DNA of 64,000 nt, from NCBI GenBank assembly GCA_027574665.1, contig CM050666.1:7502001-7566000 (forward strand), read 5' to 3'. Below, one piece after another: positions 25,370 through 36,799 of the stretch (positions are counted from its first letter, which is position 1; each line of letters opens with the position of its first letter). The position numbers were made by a program, and so were the translations under genes. This stretch comes from Rhynochetos jubatus (taxonomy: Eukaryota; Chordata; Aves; Eurypygiformes; Rhynochetidae). The notes below the pieces were generated by a model, which did not search any database, had not been told where the DNA came from, and saw only the letters and a list, made by a program, of their open reading frames with translations.

Positions 25370-25850
25370 GCATTGGTGCAGCGAAGGGCCCGGGGGCCCT
25401 CCAGGCTAGTGGTTGGAATGGAGTTCACCTCATCCCTAGTGGACTGTGGGCTGCCGATGCCAGGCCGGAGCCAGGCTCAGGGGCAGGCTGCCGAGGGATG
25501 GTGTGTGGGGCTGGCGTGAGCTCTTCCAGCAAGGCAGCGCCTGTGTGGGTCGGGGCGGGGGGGCCCTGTGGGTGAGGAGGGGAGGTGGGGGGTGCCTAAG
25601 GCAAGTGGCTGTCCGCCTTGTCTTGTATGTCAGACTTGATTAGATTTGGCTGGCGCTGGGGCGAAGGCCTCCACGCTGAGAGGGGTGGGGTCTGACCGGA
25701 GGGGCAGAGCCAGGCCCTCCTTCTTTTATGTGCTGCTGAAAAGTGGCCTTTGTTGTGGGGTTTGCAGGCTTTGTCCCCTCCTGGAAGCAGTGCCCCTTTC
25801 TCCGGGCTTCGCCCCCGAGAGAGGTGAGCAACGCTGTCTTTTTGTGTCAG
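25370..25850. promoter_or_regulatory. CpG-rich, G-rich patch (possible CpG island)
   Basis: CpG dinucleotides are clearly more frequent here than in any other non-coding part of the window, with roughly twenty visible across 480 bases. GC content is also locally high. It contains GGGCCCGGGGGCCC (25386-25399), a guanine-run cluster (25552-25592) and a donor-like GAGAGGTGAGC near 25820-25830. These are features of a CpG island promoter, possibly for an unannotated non-coding transcript. No coding frame is recognised. An old GC-rich repeat is an alternative. Confidence 0.35.
25552..25592 (+). other. Predicted G-quadruplex motif
   Basis: The plus strand carries five runs of three or more G within 41 bases (GGGG, G7, GGG, GGGG, G6) separated by loops of one to six bases. 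This satisfies the usual G-quadruplex pattern of four G-runs with short loops. Whether it folds in vivo is unknown. Confidence 0.6.
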
Positions 25851-28800
25851 CTCTGAGCTCTGCCTTGCGCCTGTGCTTAGCTGTCGCACTGACCCTCTTG
25901 GGGGTCCAGAGAAGCATTTTTCCTGCTAGTTTGGCGTTGTTAATTTGAAACTGCGTTTGGCGAGGATCCAGCAAGGTGTTCAGCTACTCTCAGTCGGGAC
26001 TTCCCCCCAGGTCCCTCCCCTGTTTCTTCAACCTTTTGTTAAAGGGTTAGACGAACAACTGGAGATAGAAACTCAAATAAAATCTGCTGTTCCAGGCCTT
26101 TCTGCAAACATGTCCCCCTCTGCCTTGAGTGACCTGCAGTCAGCAATTTCCCATAGGGGTTTCCATCTTAAGGTTTTGTCATGATAGTATTAATTTCGAG
26201 CAACATAACAGACTGGGAGTAAGCAACCTGTAGTTGATTTCAGAGACCCCTGAGCTCAAGGGTGGATAATTGTCCATCTCCTACAAGCTGCTTAACAATA
26301 TCTTCCAGTGTCAGGGAGTTTCAAGGTGTATACTCCACAAACCAGAGAGTTCAGTTCAGTGAGTGGGAAGGCAAAAGGTGGGTGTTGCAGGGAGTGATTT
26401 TCAGACCATGGGTTCCAGGGGCCTTGCCCTCTACTGTAGGACAGAGCTGGACTGAACGTGCAGCTGTGCCCAAGGACAGTGCAGTGGTACTGCTACGCTG
26501 CTTCCCAGTACTGAAGGCTTGGGTGTCCTTCTGTCACCGCAGCCCCCTTGCTGTAAGCTATCTGAGCTGCGTGTACACTGCTTTTGGGGTACATGCTGCT
26601 CAGAAGTGCCACAGTTTATTTGCTTATGCCCCAGTGTGATGCTGCTGTGAGCAATAGGCGCTTTATTTTCAAAGCTGCGTAGAAGATATGCCCCTTCAGG
26701 TCACTTTCTGAACGTAATCTGCATGGTGGATAACCAAATACCAGTCTCAAGACAGAGGCAGGGAACTCTTTCTAAGGCTCTCTGCGTTGGCCATCCACAC
26801 ACACCAGGGCAGCGCCGGAAGAGCTACTGCACCTTTGCGAGAGGAGTCGGTAAGTGGCCGTCTTCTTGCCCACTGCACCTGCGAACAAATTGGTCCCTAT
26901 TCTGTGCTCTCCAGAAGGGTTTCAGGCATCATTTTGGCTTGCCCAAGGCCAAGTAACAGAAGGGCACTGAAACCATTTTCAGATGACAATTTTTGGTTTT
27001 ATGATATTTACTATGTATGTTCATTGCTGTGGTTAAAATAATTTTCAGAGTCTATTACCTCAAGCGTTGGCTTTCTGTCTTTAGGCGATGCATCTTTAAT
27101 ATGACCTGTCCCTCCTGTGGTGCCATTGGAAATCTGGGAATGATGACTGACTGAAAGATTTCTTCTCTGCAAACTAATGCTGTTATTGCCCTGGGCATGC
27201 ATAAAGGTTTGGCACTGCAGGGGTTAAATAGCTTGAGAAGGGTGGAGGATTCTTCAGCCAAACCCAAACTGATTGCACCTGGTTTGCTCAACTTGTGTGC
27301 AAATGACACCGTGGTCTTCCCACCCCCACCCCAGCAAATGCCACAGGGGCTGCCAAGGTGTACGTGCAGGTAGGGCTGTGTGAGCAGGTGTGGGGCCTGC
27401 AGCGGTAGGAGGCTCCGGGGGAGCAGCCGTGCCAGTCACACGCAGGAGCCTTGTAAGCTGTAATCGCCATAAGCCACTGAAATGACAGGGAGCCAAAGTA
27501 AAACGTCCCTTGTTAACATTTGCAGCCTCCTGTTAAACATACGTGTTGGTTACTGACAGGGCGTAGTGGGGTCTGATCCTCTTGAGCAGGAAGAGCGCAA
27601 ATTTTGGTAAGCGTGGGTCAGGCAGCCTGCTCAGCCCCTGGGTGGCTCTGACTGCTCTTTCTTTGCTGGCTCCAGGTTCCCAGCCAGGCTGGTCTGTGGC
27701 AAGACCCACTCCTGCCTTTGCTCAGCCGTCCCTCTGGGACAGTGCAGGCTGAATGTGTAGACGAATTGGAAGCGGGAGGTTGTTTGCACATGTGAGTGTT
27801 GCTTTGCTGTCCTTGGGGAGGTAGTGAAGGGTTGGGGGCCATAGACTCAGGACTTGGAATTTAGCATTTGGGAATTTAGAGGAATTCAGAGTCTTAGGGA
27901 ATTACTGAAGAGGCAATGGATGCCTTATAGGAAACTAGTCTGGAAGCATGTTCTGGGAAACTGCTGCTTTTAGCATGGGTGCCTCACGCAGCTCTGAAAA
28001 TGATCACTATCATAGAGAAGAGAGGATGAAATTATCCACGTTTATCCTCTATTCCCTCACCCTGACTCCAGGCAGAGCCAGCCCTTCCTTTTTCAGTTCA
28101 CGCACACAAAGACGATTGTCACTGGGTCACCTTGCTCTGCAGTAGCCCATGCTTTTTTACATGTCAACCAAGATACTGTTCATTTCTCGCTTCTGTGTCT
28201 GCTGTTAAGACCTAGCATAAACTTGTGGGTGTAAATGATGCCATTCTGCTGATTTCAGTGAAGTTCTACCCAGCTCCGGTGCAGGGAGTTTGGCCCGGAG
28301 CTCCTGAAGGCTGACCTGCATATGGGTTTTCTTTGGCGTCGTATAAAGGCTCTGAGGTGAGCGGTAAGGGCTGGGGAGATTCCATGTTGTGGCCCAGCTG
28401 GCGTGTGCAGCCACAAATAATAATTAATTGGCTCTTTAAGAAGTCTCGCAAACTCTTTTTTTTTTTTTTGTCTGTCTGTCTTAAGCTCCTTTTAATTAAC
28501 TTCAGTCATGTCCCAACACATCATCTTGGCTGAATCACAGACCTCACTGTGCCAGTTTTTCGCATTCCTGAAATACACAGGCCGCCAGTGTTGCAAATGC
28601 AGCTCGGAGGCAGCGGCTCAGAGGAAGTCGGGCAGCTCTCCTGGAACTCAGAAATTTTCAGGAACTGTTGTGAAATCGAGAGGCTGAGCAGACCAGCCTC
28701 TGCACTTCAGACTCCCATGCTGCCCAATTCCCAACAGCGTTGCTGTCTTGCACTTTACTCACTGACTTAAGGAGCAGCAATTGTAGCAGGCACCTGTGTA

Positions 28801-31140
28801 CAAGCATCTTTGTTCCTTTAGAAAGCACCTTTATTCGGGTTACAGTGCTTGGGGCATACAGCCTTTTTTTCCCCCCCATTCAAGAGCTTGTTTCTTTGTC
28901 ACACTTCTTATTGCAAAGGGTCAGCTTTCAAGATCATAGGGCATGTTAACAAGATACTCAGGCATACTTAGTCACCAAACAAAGTCTGTGTGGCAACAGG
29001 ACAAACTTTTGTGTCTCTTCACTAGAAAGCTTCAAGCCTGGCCTAAGGACCATTTCCTTCTTCAGAGGTATTTGGGGTTCAGGAGTGTCTCTGTTGCACT
29101 ATAACCTGGCTGTGCTCTCACCAGTGCTGGTGGAAATAATCCCAGTGTTTCTGTTGACTCAAAGCCTTGTTGTCCCTTGGTCTGTGTGTTTTGAGCTGGG
29201 ACTTCTGCATTTGATCACTCAGAATGACTTTTAGCACCCAATTTAACTGTATGTTTAATTTACTGAAAAGAAGGGAGGTCTTAATGTAACCTCTTGGTAC
29301 TTGTTTAGAGAGTTCAGCTTTGACGATGGAGTTGTCTGACTAGGGTAAAAAAATGGGTTAGTATTCAGTGGTTAAAAGATGAAGCTTAGTAAATTCAGGT
29401 GAGAAAGAGGGTACAGCACTACAGTGATGAGGATCTTCATCCATCTGAATAATGTACCACTGTACATTCGTAACCATTTTTTAAATCAAGTTTGGCAGTA
29501 GTCTCCAAAATAAAAAGGCATATATAAAAAAATAATAATTTATTCAGGATACTTCTGTGCTCTGTGCTGAGGAATAAAGGATTGTAATTTACCTTCTGCC
29601 CTTAATGAGATAGGAAACAGGGTATCGTGATAGCAGCTGCAGGTGAGGAGCCATGAGTTGCCCAGAAAACTGTCTTTCAGCAATGCTTGTGTTTCCATAG
29701 CAGCTCCAGGAGTGACTGCTCAGAGATTGTTGCTGTGACACAGGCAGTGGTGGCATGTTGGATTGTTGTGAATGTTGAATAGGTGTGAGGAAAACACATA
29801 TAATAGCTGAGAAAAAGCAAAGAGGAAAAAGTGCCTCAGCCTTTTGGGAAAAGGATAGGAAAAACAGGAAAGGTAATTACAAACAAGCACCAGGTTGGAG
29901 CGTGGGAGCAATGCCTGGATTGCTGGGGGCTGTACAGAAGGTCTAAAGACATAGACACATTGCAAATGGAGGAGGAGCAGGAACAGCATTCGGTAATGAA
30001 CAAGAGTGTAAAACAAAACTACCACTGACAAGGAATGCCTCATCATTCACATGGAACTCAAACTAATTCCATTTGCATCTGGTATATGACACTTTGCTGT
30101 GTCTACAGACTCTGACCTAGCTGCAGCAGCCACTAATGTAATGTAGGAATTGCTTATGTTGGCGAGAAAAGTTGTTGGAAGTCTAATAGCAAAGTATACT
30201 GAGAGTGAAAGAGAGAGGGAATTGCATCGACTGTTATGGGGGGACACTCAACTGTTGCCTGTTCAGGAACTAGATGTCTGCTGAGACACAAAAGATTTGG
30301 GTCTTTCCAGTTCCAGCCTTAAGGGAAGACCAGGTATGCTACAGTGGGTAAGTTAAGGAATATATTTCCTCCAATGTACTTTAGTTCTAACTACTTGGCT
30401 TTAAGGAGCCTATTAATTGCTGCTTCCCAGTGTCCCAGGGAGAACACTGCCATGGATCTGGATGCCACCAGACCTGAGGCAATGTTCACTCCAGGTACAC
30501 AGGAAACTGCAGCCTAGAGTGGGTTGGACCCTGAAAGAGCTGCATTTCAGAAGGCTGGCATGCCTATAGTGCATGGCTGTAACAGGAGTGATAAAAAACC
30601 AGTCGTGGATGTTACGATGGTATTTTTCTTGAAATTCTTCCTCTTGTGAATAGCAAACACTGGTTTCTAAAGCATTTCCTGGGCACCTGTCCTGGAAGAA
30701 GTGCTTGAACAGCAAAATTAAAGTGTGCTGTTAGAGGGAGAGGGCCAGACTTGACCTTGAGCCACTGGCAGCCTGTTTAATTCACTGAGTGAGGTGCAGG
30801 AGTTAAAAAGGAGAACTGAGTCACTGGTTGTTAGAAATGATGAGAACAACTATCAGGACCTGCTCAGAACGATCCACTGGTAGGTAGCATGCCCCTTCTC
30901 TGAGGCAGGGTTTCAGATGACCACTGAGTAGTGTGCTTAAACAAATCATACGGTAATGTAATATTTTTAGCTGTGAATTTCTTTCAACAGACCACTTTTG
31001 CCTAGGAAAACCATTAAGCTTCAAGTGTTGATAGTAAGACTGTCCTGAGGATCTGGTGTCGTACATATGTTTATAAGCAAAAATACATGCATGTTTATAG
31101 CAGCTTTTACATTACCCATCACTGCTAAGTGACGCTACTT
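25851..31140. other. Intergenic DNA, no gene recognised
   Basis: No recognised exon, RNA gene or transposon. A 125-codon plus-strand frame at 26262-26639 has no known relatives. Homopolymer T14 lies at 28456-28469, and a T7-C7 junction sits near 28865. The block around 29460-29545 is A/T rich with AATAATAATTTATTC. Confidence 0.5.
28456..28469. repeat. T14 homopolymer
   Basis: Fourteen T followed by GTCTGTCTGTC. Simple sequence; no associated element recognised. Confidence 0.9.
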
Positions 31141-31147
31141 TTTGCAG

Positions 31148-31252
31148 GTGAAAGAGTTCATGCAGCTCTCTTTCACACAGATGATCACCTCACACATCTC
31201 ACTGATGCAGGAAGAGAAAAAGATCCTTGTACAAAAGTTTGGGATTACATAA
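31148..31252 (+). other. Weak candidate terminal exon (unrecognised)
   Basis: An acceptor-like CTACTTTTTGCAG ends at 31147. The next 34 codons are open and end in TAA at 31250-31252. The predicted peptide starts VKEFMQLSFTQM and ends KILVQKFGIT, a composition that looks protein-like, and I do not recognise it. No upstream donor partner is identified. Chance open frames of this length are common, so this is only a candidate. Confidence 0.15.
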
Positions 31253-33375
31253 TGTGTAAAGTAACTAGTGGTAGGGAAACAAGGAAAGAGTTCACATAGC
31301 AACACTCAAAACTGCTCTGCTGACTAGCCACCGGTTGCTTTCGGAGAGCTGACAGGGCAACTACAGGCTTGCTGACCTCTTCCAGCAAGTCTCTCCCATA
31401 AAACAGTGATTTGCTTTGCTTCCCTGTATTCCCCATGGCTGCCACTCCCATTGGGATTCCCCAGCACTGTGTGTACCTGATGTGACTCAGTACGGAAAAG
31501 TCTGGGAAGCTCTGCTTTCCAATGTTATTCTGTCTGCTTCCAACTCGGAAGGGTGGTTCTCAGATGTTCTCCATGGTTGTGTACCAGGCGTTTTCAGCCT
31601 ACGTTTCCAGTTCAAACGGACTTCAAAAGGGGAAGATACTCCCATTAATGTTTTGCATGATAACGAGTTAGGCAAGCATCATTTTTGGATGCAGTTGATG
31701 GAAGACTGGTTACTGCCAGTGCCAAGTGGGCGTCTTAGTTGAGACTATCAAATTATGTCTGTTGTATTAAACGCTTTGTTGGATTTCCTGCTTGGAAAGT
31801 GATGCATGTGCCAGCCAGACAGAGTTTTCTATTTTGGCATTAAAGCAGTCTTGGCACCCAGTGCAAACTGTTTACTTTAAAAGCTTAATTTTAAATATAG
31901 TTCTGGAACACACTTGGAAGTATCTGTGAATCAACAGTAACGGAGAGGAGACTAGAGTATCGTTTCCTTAACTCCTATGTCCTTTTGAAATACCTTAATC
32001 TGCTTTGTTTTATGAAGCTGCTTCTGGTTTGTGCACAGTTTATTCACGCATTGTCCCTTGCTGAATTGGACAGTAGCTGAAAGACAGGTAGGAACTGGGA
32101 GCACAAAAGAACATTTTTGCACAGCAACATTTAAAGATCTTTCAATATCATTTAACCCTTTCCTGTGACATACCACTGGTGGAAGAAGAACATATTCCAG
32201 CTTGTTGAGCAGTCAACAGAAATAGCCTGTGTTAGGATCTTGAGGGCCACTCTCCAGTCTGCTGCAAAGCCAGTGGACATGCTGACATGCAGTGCCATTA
32301 ATTTCCACCTAGCAGAAAGGTTCTTTAGAGTGCCAAGCGTGACGCCAGAACACAGAACACTTCATTCATCAAAGCCAGAAGTAAGAAACTCTGTGTTTTT
32401 GGTTTTAGAAGTAACTTTTGTACATTTATGACTTTTTCCACATTAAACATCATTTATGGTTTGGAAATTGTTCAGGCAAGAAGCATGTGGTTTCTGGTCC
32501 TGAATATCAGCAGCAGTTTTTTTAGGTTCAGTCTCTGTTTTATGTTGACATTTTTTGGCTTTTCATTTATCTTTTGGGTGGACCTCTTTGGAGCACGCTG
32601 CCTCAAGGAGAACCCGTAACCTTCTTTCTGAATGAAGACTAAGGGATCTGCTGAAGAGGAAGATTACATTGGTATAGGGAGTTTGGGTTCGGAGCCCGAC
32701 TTATGCAAAGCACCTGGTCAAGAAATACCTTTTCTGGGATGTTCCCTCATCAGAGCAATTGCTGGAACAAATAGAGAAATAGGAATCTTACACCTGGACT
32801 TTTGAGACATGGGTTGATAGTTTTTTCCATAGGTGATGTGAGAAGTTACGGGGTAGCTGTCGACTTTTCAGTTAATTCTGTTCATGCTGAATAAATGGGA
32901 AAAAGCTGATGCAAGATCTTGGTTTATGATCTAGGAAATGCATTTTACAAATTTTACTGAGATTTCAAGGGCCTTCTTTTGCAGGCCTTTCTATGCATAA
33001 GTGCCACATGTTAAGTGAGAGTGGCTGGATTTACATAAATATGTTCTCTGTGTGTATGGAAGCAGAGGAGACTCTATGGGTTGGATGTGCTTTTGTTCCT
33101 GCAGCATTTTGGATTCTAGTGCTAATTCTTTCTTTAGCTGACCAGGCAGGACAGGCTTTAGAAATGAGTGCTGTTTTTTGCCTTTCTATATTCAGTGCTC
33201 TGTTGGAGAAAAGCAACATTTCCTTCCCCTGTCTAAATGTTCTGCGAGGGCCTGGTTCTGCTCCATGCTGAGTCCAGTGACAAATAAATGATGTGGGTTG
33301 TCTGAATGCGTGACAGGTACTGCAGTGCACACACTTTGACAGCTGCTAACAGCTCTCAATCAATGCCTTTGTGAT
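31253..33375. other. Intergenic DNA, no gene recognised
   Basis: Nothing recognised. Open frames up to 108 codons on both strands lack known relatives. Confidence 0.5.
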
Positions 33376-33379
33376 TCTG

Positions 33380-33500
33380 GGGTTTGTGAGAATGTAAAAA
33401 TTGCCCTGCTGGGCCACACTAGGGGGCTGGTTCTGTCCAGCTGAGAGGTTTGTCTCTGGCAGTGGTAGGATGAGATGCTGCTTAGATGCAGCTTTCAAGC
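33380..33500 (+). mobile_element. Old CR1/reptile-type repeat fragment
   Basis: The series 'TTGCCCTGCTGGGCCACACTA ... GTCCAGCTGAGAGG ... TGTCTCTGGCAGTGG' follows the order of a repeat common in reptiles and birds, which reads roughly 'gccatactgggtcagacca ... ggtccat ... tgtctctgacagtgg'. It is strongly diverged, so family assignment (an ancient CR1 lineage) is tentative. Confidence 0.45.
33412..33430 (+). promoter_or_regulatory. Candidate CTCF-binding motif
   Basis: CCACACTAGGGGGCTGG contains CACTAGGGGGC, which agrees with the CTCF core CCASYAGRKGGC at all but the first position. It lies inside the diverged repeat fragment at 33380-33500. Repeat-derived CTCF sites are well known in vertebrates. 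Occupancy cannot be judged from sequence. Confidence 0.4.
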
Positions 33501-35785
33501 CTGGCCACTCTCTGGGCTACGTTCACCTTAGGTTCCCCAGACACTGACTCACATCCCAAGGAGCACCTCTTGTCCTCTCCCCAGAATTTCTGCTCTGCAG
33601 CTCTGTGCTCTACCTGCCCCTGAGGGTCAGAGACCCCTTTTCTGTGAGGAAACCAGTCCCATCAGGTGGGATTCATCCTGCAGAGCTAGCAGTGCAGAGG
33701 GAATCGCTGCCATCTTCCCTAAGGTGTGCTACCAAGAAAAATAGCACTGAACAGAAGCCCTATTTTATTTCCCCACTCCTGCCTGAATAAGAAATGAATA
33801 AAGATATGTCCTGTGATGTGTTAGGGGAGTTTCTTTCACTCTTTGGCCCTTAGCTTCACAGCCAAGCCACTTCTGGTGCTGGGTGCCTCTGTCTGTCTCT
33901 TCTCTGGTGCAGTCATCTTTGAGATTGGAGTTCGCAGAAGGTCCCTCCAGCAATAGCCCACGTGAAGTTGTCTGGAGCACAGCAAATGATGCCTAGTGCC
34001 TCTGGACTTCGGGATAGAGACCTGCTTGGAGAGGAAGGGTGTTGCAGCTATATTTTTACATTTGTTTCCTTTTTAATATTTGATTGTGTTCTTCCATTAC
34101 CTGACCGTGTTTATCCATCTGTCTGTGTTGGGCAGACGGCAGCACTAAGTTTCAAGGAGAGAAAACAAATGTTTTGTTTTGCTTCCCTCACTTGGCTAAA
34201 CTTTGGGCGTGAGCCTGCTTTGTATCCCAGCTGCTTCTGCAAGTCTAGTGTGCCTGTATTTCTAAACCCAGTTTCTCCTTCCTGGTGCCCTGGGCTAGGG
34301 GCTTGGAGTGTTTATGTCTGACCTTCCATGGCAGAACAGCCTGTAACAGCAGAGTTTCATTCTCGTCCTCCCCAGGTCAGGACCAGGAGCCTACGCTTGG
34401 TGGTGCAAGCTCTCCTGGCTCAGTTTGCAGCTTGATCTGTGGTGGTTTCCCAATAATAGGAAGAGATGATGAAAGCAAAGAAAGACGCACAGATGGGAAG
34501 AGATAGCTCAGGGCTGCCAGGGCAGCTGTTCGAGATCTCTGAATCAGATGGAGACAGATCTCCACCACCCTCAGTTTCCCCACCCTCAAACAAGCCATCT
34601 CCCATGTGCAAAGCAAAACCAGCCCCACCCCAGCCATGCCATTTTAGCTAATGGCCTAGTTAATAAATGGCAAGTTCCAAGGGTAATCCTGTCAAAGTCT
34701 TCCAGACTTCCCATTGATAATATTAACCACAAAGTGCTCCCCTGGTCATCTGATTAATACCAGAAGAATTCTACTTGATTAGATCATTACTAAGGGGAAA
34801 TGTAGGAAAGACAAATATTCCAGGGGAAAATCAAGCTTTAGACAAGGGGGAAGGTCACAAGTGTGCATGGTTTGTAAAGTTTTTCACCTGGTGGAGAGGG
34901 AATAGGTTTGTGATTGTCTTCTACTCTCTGACAGCCCTTGCAAGAGCACACACGTCCTCCTTACAAGCCTTTCTTCTTTGCTTGTAACTCATTCATGTCA
35001 TGTTGATGTGAGCAGCTATAAGCCAGGCAAGTGTCTACATCTTTGAAGGGTTGGAGACTCAGAATGTAAAGTCCCAAGGGCAGAGACCCATGTAGTTGTT
35101 TCCTTGAAAAGTCTAGTGAAGTCAAATTAGTGCATTTTGGGATCTCGGCACACCACTGAATGTGGAGGGAGGAGCAGCATTTCTTTCTCTATCTCCACCA
35201 TACCATACTCCTTCCCTGGAAAAGCTGGCATAGTAGTTTGGAGGCTGGGTAAGAAATCCAGTATTTTGGAAAAGACACTGGGTTGCTACTCTCTTATCCT
35301 CTCATACCCTTTCCAGAACTGTGGTTCTTGGTTATCTGATGTTGAGATAAGTGACAGCTGTTCATGCTTCTCAGGCTGCCTGCACATTCAGGCAGGCATC
35401 ACTGGATTCCTCACACATGGGGTTTTAAGTATTTTCCACCCTGCAGGCTTCTAGACATGAGGGGATATGTGGGGGTGTGCCTTTTTTAATGAATGTCAAG
35501 ATTGTGATACAGAAAATGAGTAGAGCAGTCCTTCATCGCTCTCTTCTGATGTTTGCTTTGATACCTACGGTGCCTGCATCCTTGTTTCTTCATCACTGTG
35601 AAGCACAAGGAGGTTTGGTCATGTAGATATGATCAGAACAGGAGCAAACAAACACTTGGACTCACCTGAGCAGTTACTAGCTGTTTGTGTCACCCTGGCA
35701 GCTCCCTAGAACTGGAATTTGCTTCCCAGCCAAAGCAAGTAGTAACGGGAAAAAAGACACGTGCAGGAGGAAAAAGAGCAAGTTT
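33501..35785. other. Intergenic DNA, no gene recognised
   Basis: Nothing recognised apart from a perfect 7-base-pair stem, CTGCCTG/CAGGCAG, at 35376-35382 and 35389-35395 with a six-base loop. A 119-codon plus-strand frame at 33962-34321 has no known relatives. Confidence 0.5.
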
Positions 35786-35789
35786 TTGG

Positions 35790-36050
35790 AGTTGGATGTG
35801 ATTAGCTGATGTGTATAAATACTTGATGGGAGGGAATAAAGAGGATGAAGCCAGAATCTTCTCATTGATTTCTACTGTAAGGGTGTCTGAACATAGGAAC
35901 GGATCGCCTAGAGAGGCTGTGGCATTCAAAACCTAACTGGACACGTCCTGGGCAACCTGCTATAGTTGACTCTGCCTTGAGCAAGGGGGTTGGACGAAAT
36001 GGTCTCCAGAGGTGCCTCCAACCTCAGCAATTCTACACTTTCAAAATACC
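35790..36050 (+). mobile_element. CR1 LINE 3' fragment with internal deletion
   Basis: The segment 'GTGTATAAATACTTGATGGG...AAAGAGGATGAAGCCAGA' is followed by 'GATCGCCTAGAGAGGCTGTGG', then 'GGGCAACCTGCTATAG' and 'GGGGGTTGGACGAAATGGTC'. It ends in 'CCAACCTCAGCAATTCTAC'. This is the order of the CR1 3' region, missing a piece in the middle. CR1 copies in birds are usually truncated at the 5' end and lack intact reverse transcriptase; no coding capacity remains here. It is too diverged for a subfamily call. Confidence 0.85.
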
Positions 36051-36384
36051 TGTTAGAGGGTAGCTGTGATAATCTGGTTTGGGAGGTGAAACTAGCTTCA
36101 GAAGTTCTCATAGATCCCTGGAAATATCCCAGTTAAAACCAGCTCTCCATGGTGTTTTTTTAAAAGTTGTTTTTTCCAGGCTGTGCTGGAACTTAGGCTG
36201 CAGACTAAGTGATAATCACAAGTGGGGAAAGGGGTGAACTGTAGTACTGCAGCAAAGCCAGTGGAAAGAAGGTATTTTTAAGCCAGCTCAATTATTTGAG
36301 ACAATCTGGCATGTGAGTCCCTGCTCCCAAAGTGTGGGGCTATGCCATTCTCTCCTGAGATAGCAAGCTTGGCATTTACCTTAA

Positions 36385-36797
36385 GGTATGAGAAGAGGAT
36401 CTAGGAGGTCTGGAAGAGGAGAACTGGGAGAGCCTGAGGCTTTTAAACAAGAACGAAGGAGAAATGTGATAACATCATGAAGTAGTGAAGGGCTGGAGGG
36501 ACAACACAAGTACTATAAAGAGAATGGGTATAATTTGTTCTCTGTATCCAGGACATATAGGACAAAATGTCAAGGTTTTTGACTACAGCAAGACATTGGG
36601 AAAAAATCTTTATAGCAGTAAGGCTAATGAAGCCTTGGAATAAAGTTCAAAGGTGTCTGTGGGGTCTGTGAAGGAAATATTTAAAACAGGGTATAAAAAT
36701 TTCAGTCAAGGATGGCAGTCTGAGCTGACCTGCCTTGGAGCAAGCGGATGGATGGACCAGAAGGTCTCTTTCTGTCCTTGGTTTCTGTGATTCTCTG
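36385..36797 (+). mobile_element. Diverged CR1 LINE 3' fragment
   Basis: The order 'ACATATAGGACAAAATGTCA', 'AGACATTGGGAAAAAATC', 'GGAAATATTTAAAACAGGGT' and finally 'GGATGGACCAGAAGGTCTCT...TTTCTGTGATTCT' tracks the last roughly 350 bases of CR1. It includes the terminal TGTGATTCT motif. High divergence suggests an older insertion than the 41.7 kb copy. The left edge is uncertain. Confidence 0.75.
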
Positions 36798-36799
36798 GA

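Noticed and set aside
34560..34620. 'CCCTCAGTTTCCCCACCCTC' as a MIR remnant
   Set aside because: Only a dozen bases match, and the expected preceding 'tgtgacc...cttaacctc' segment is absent.
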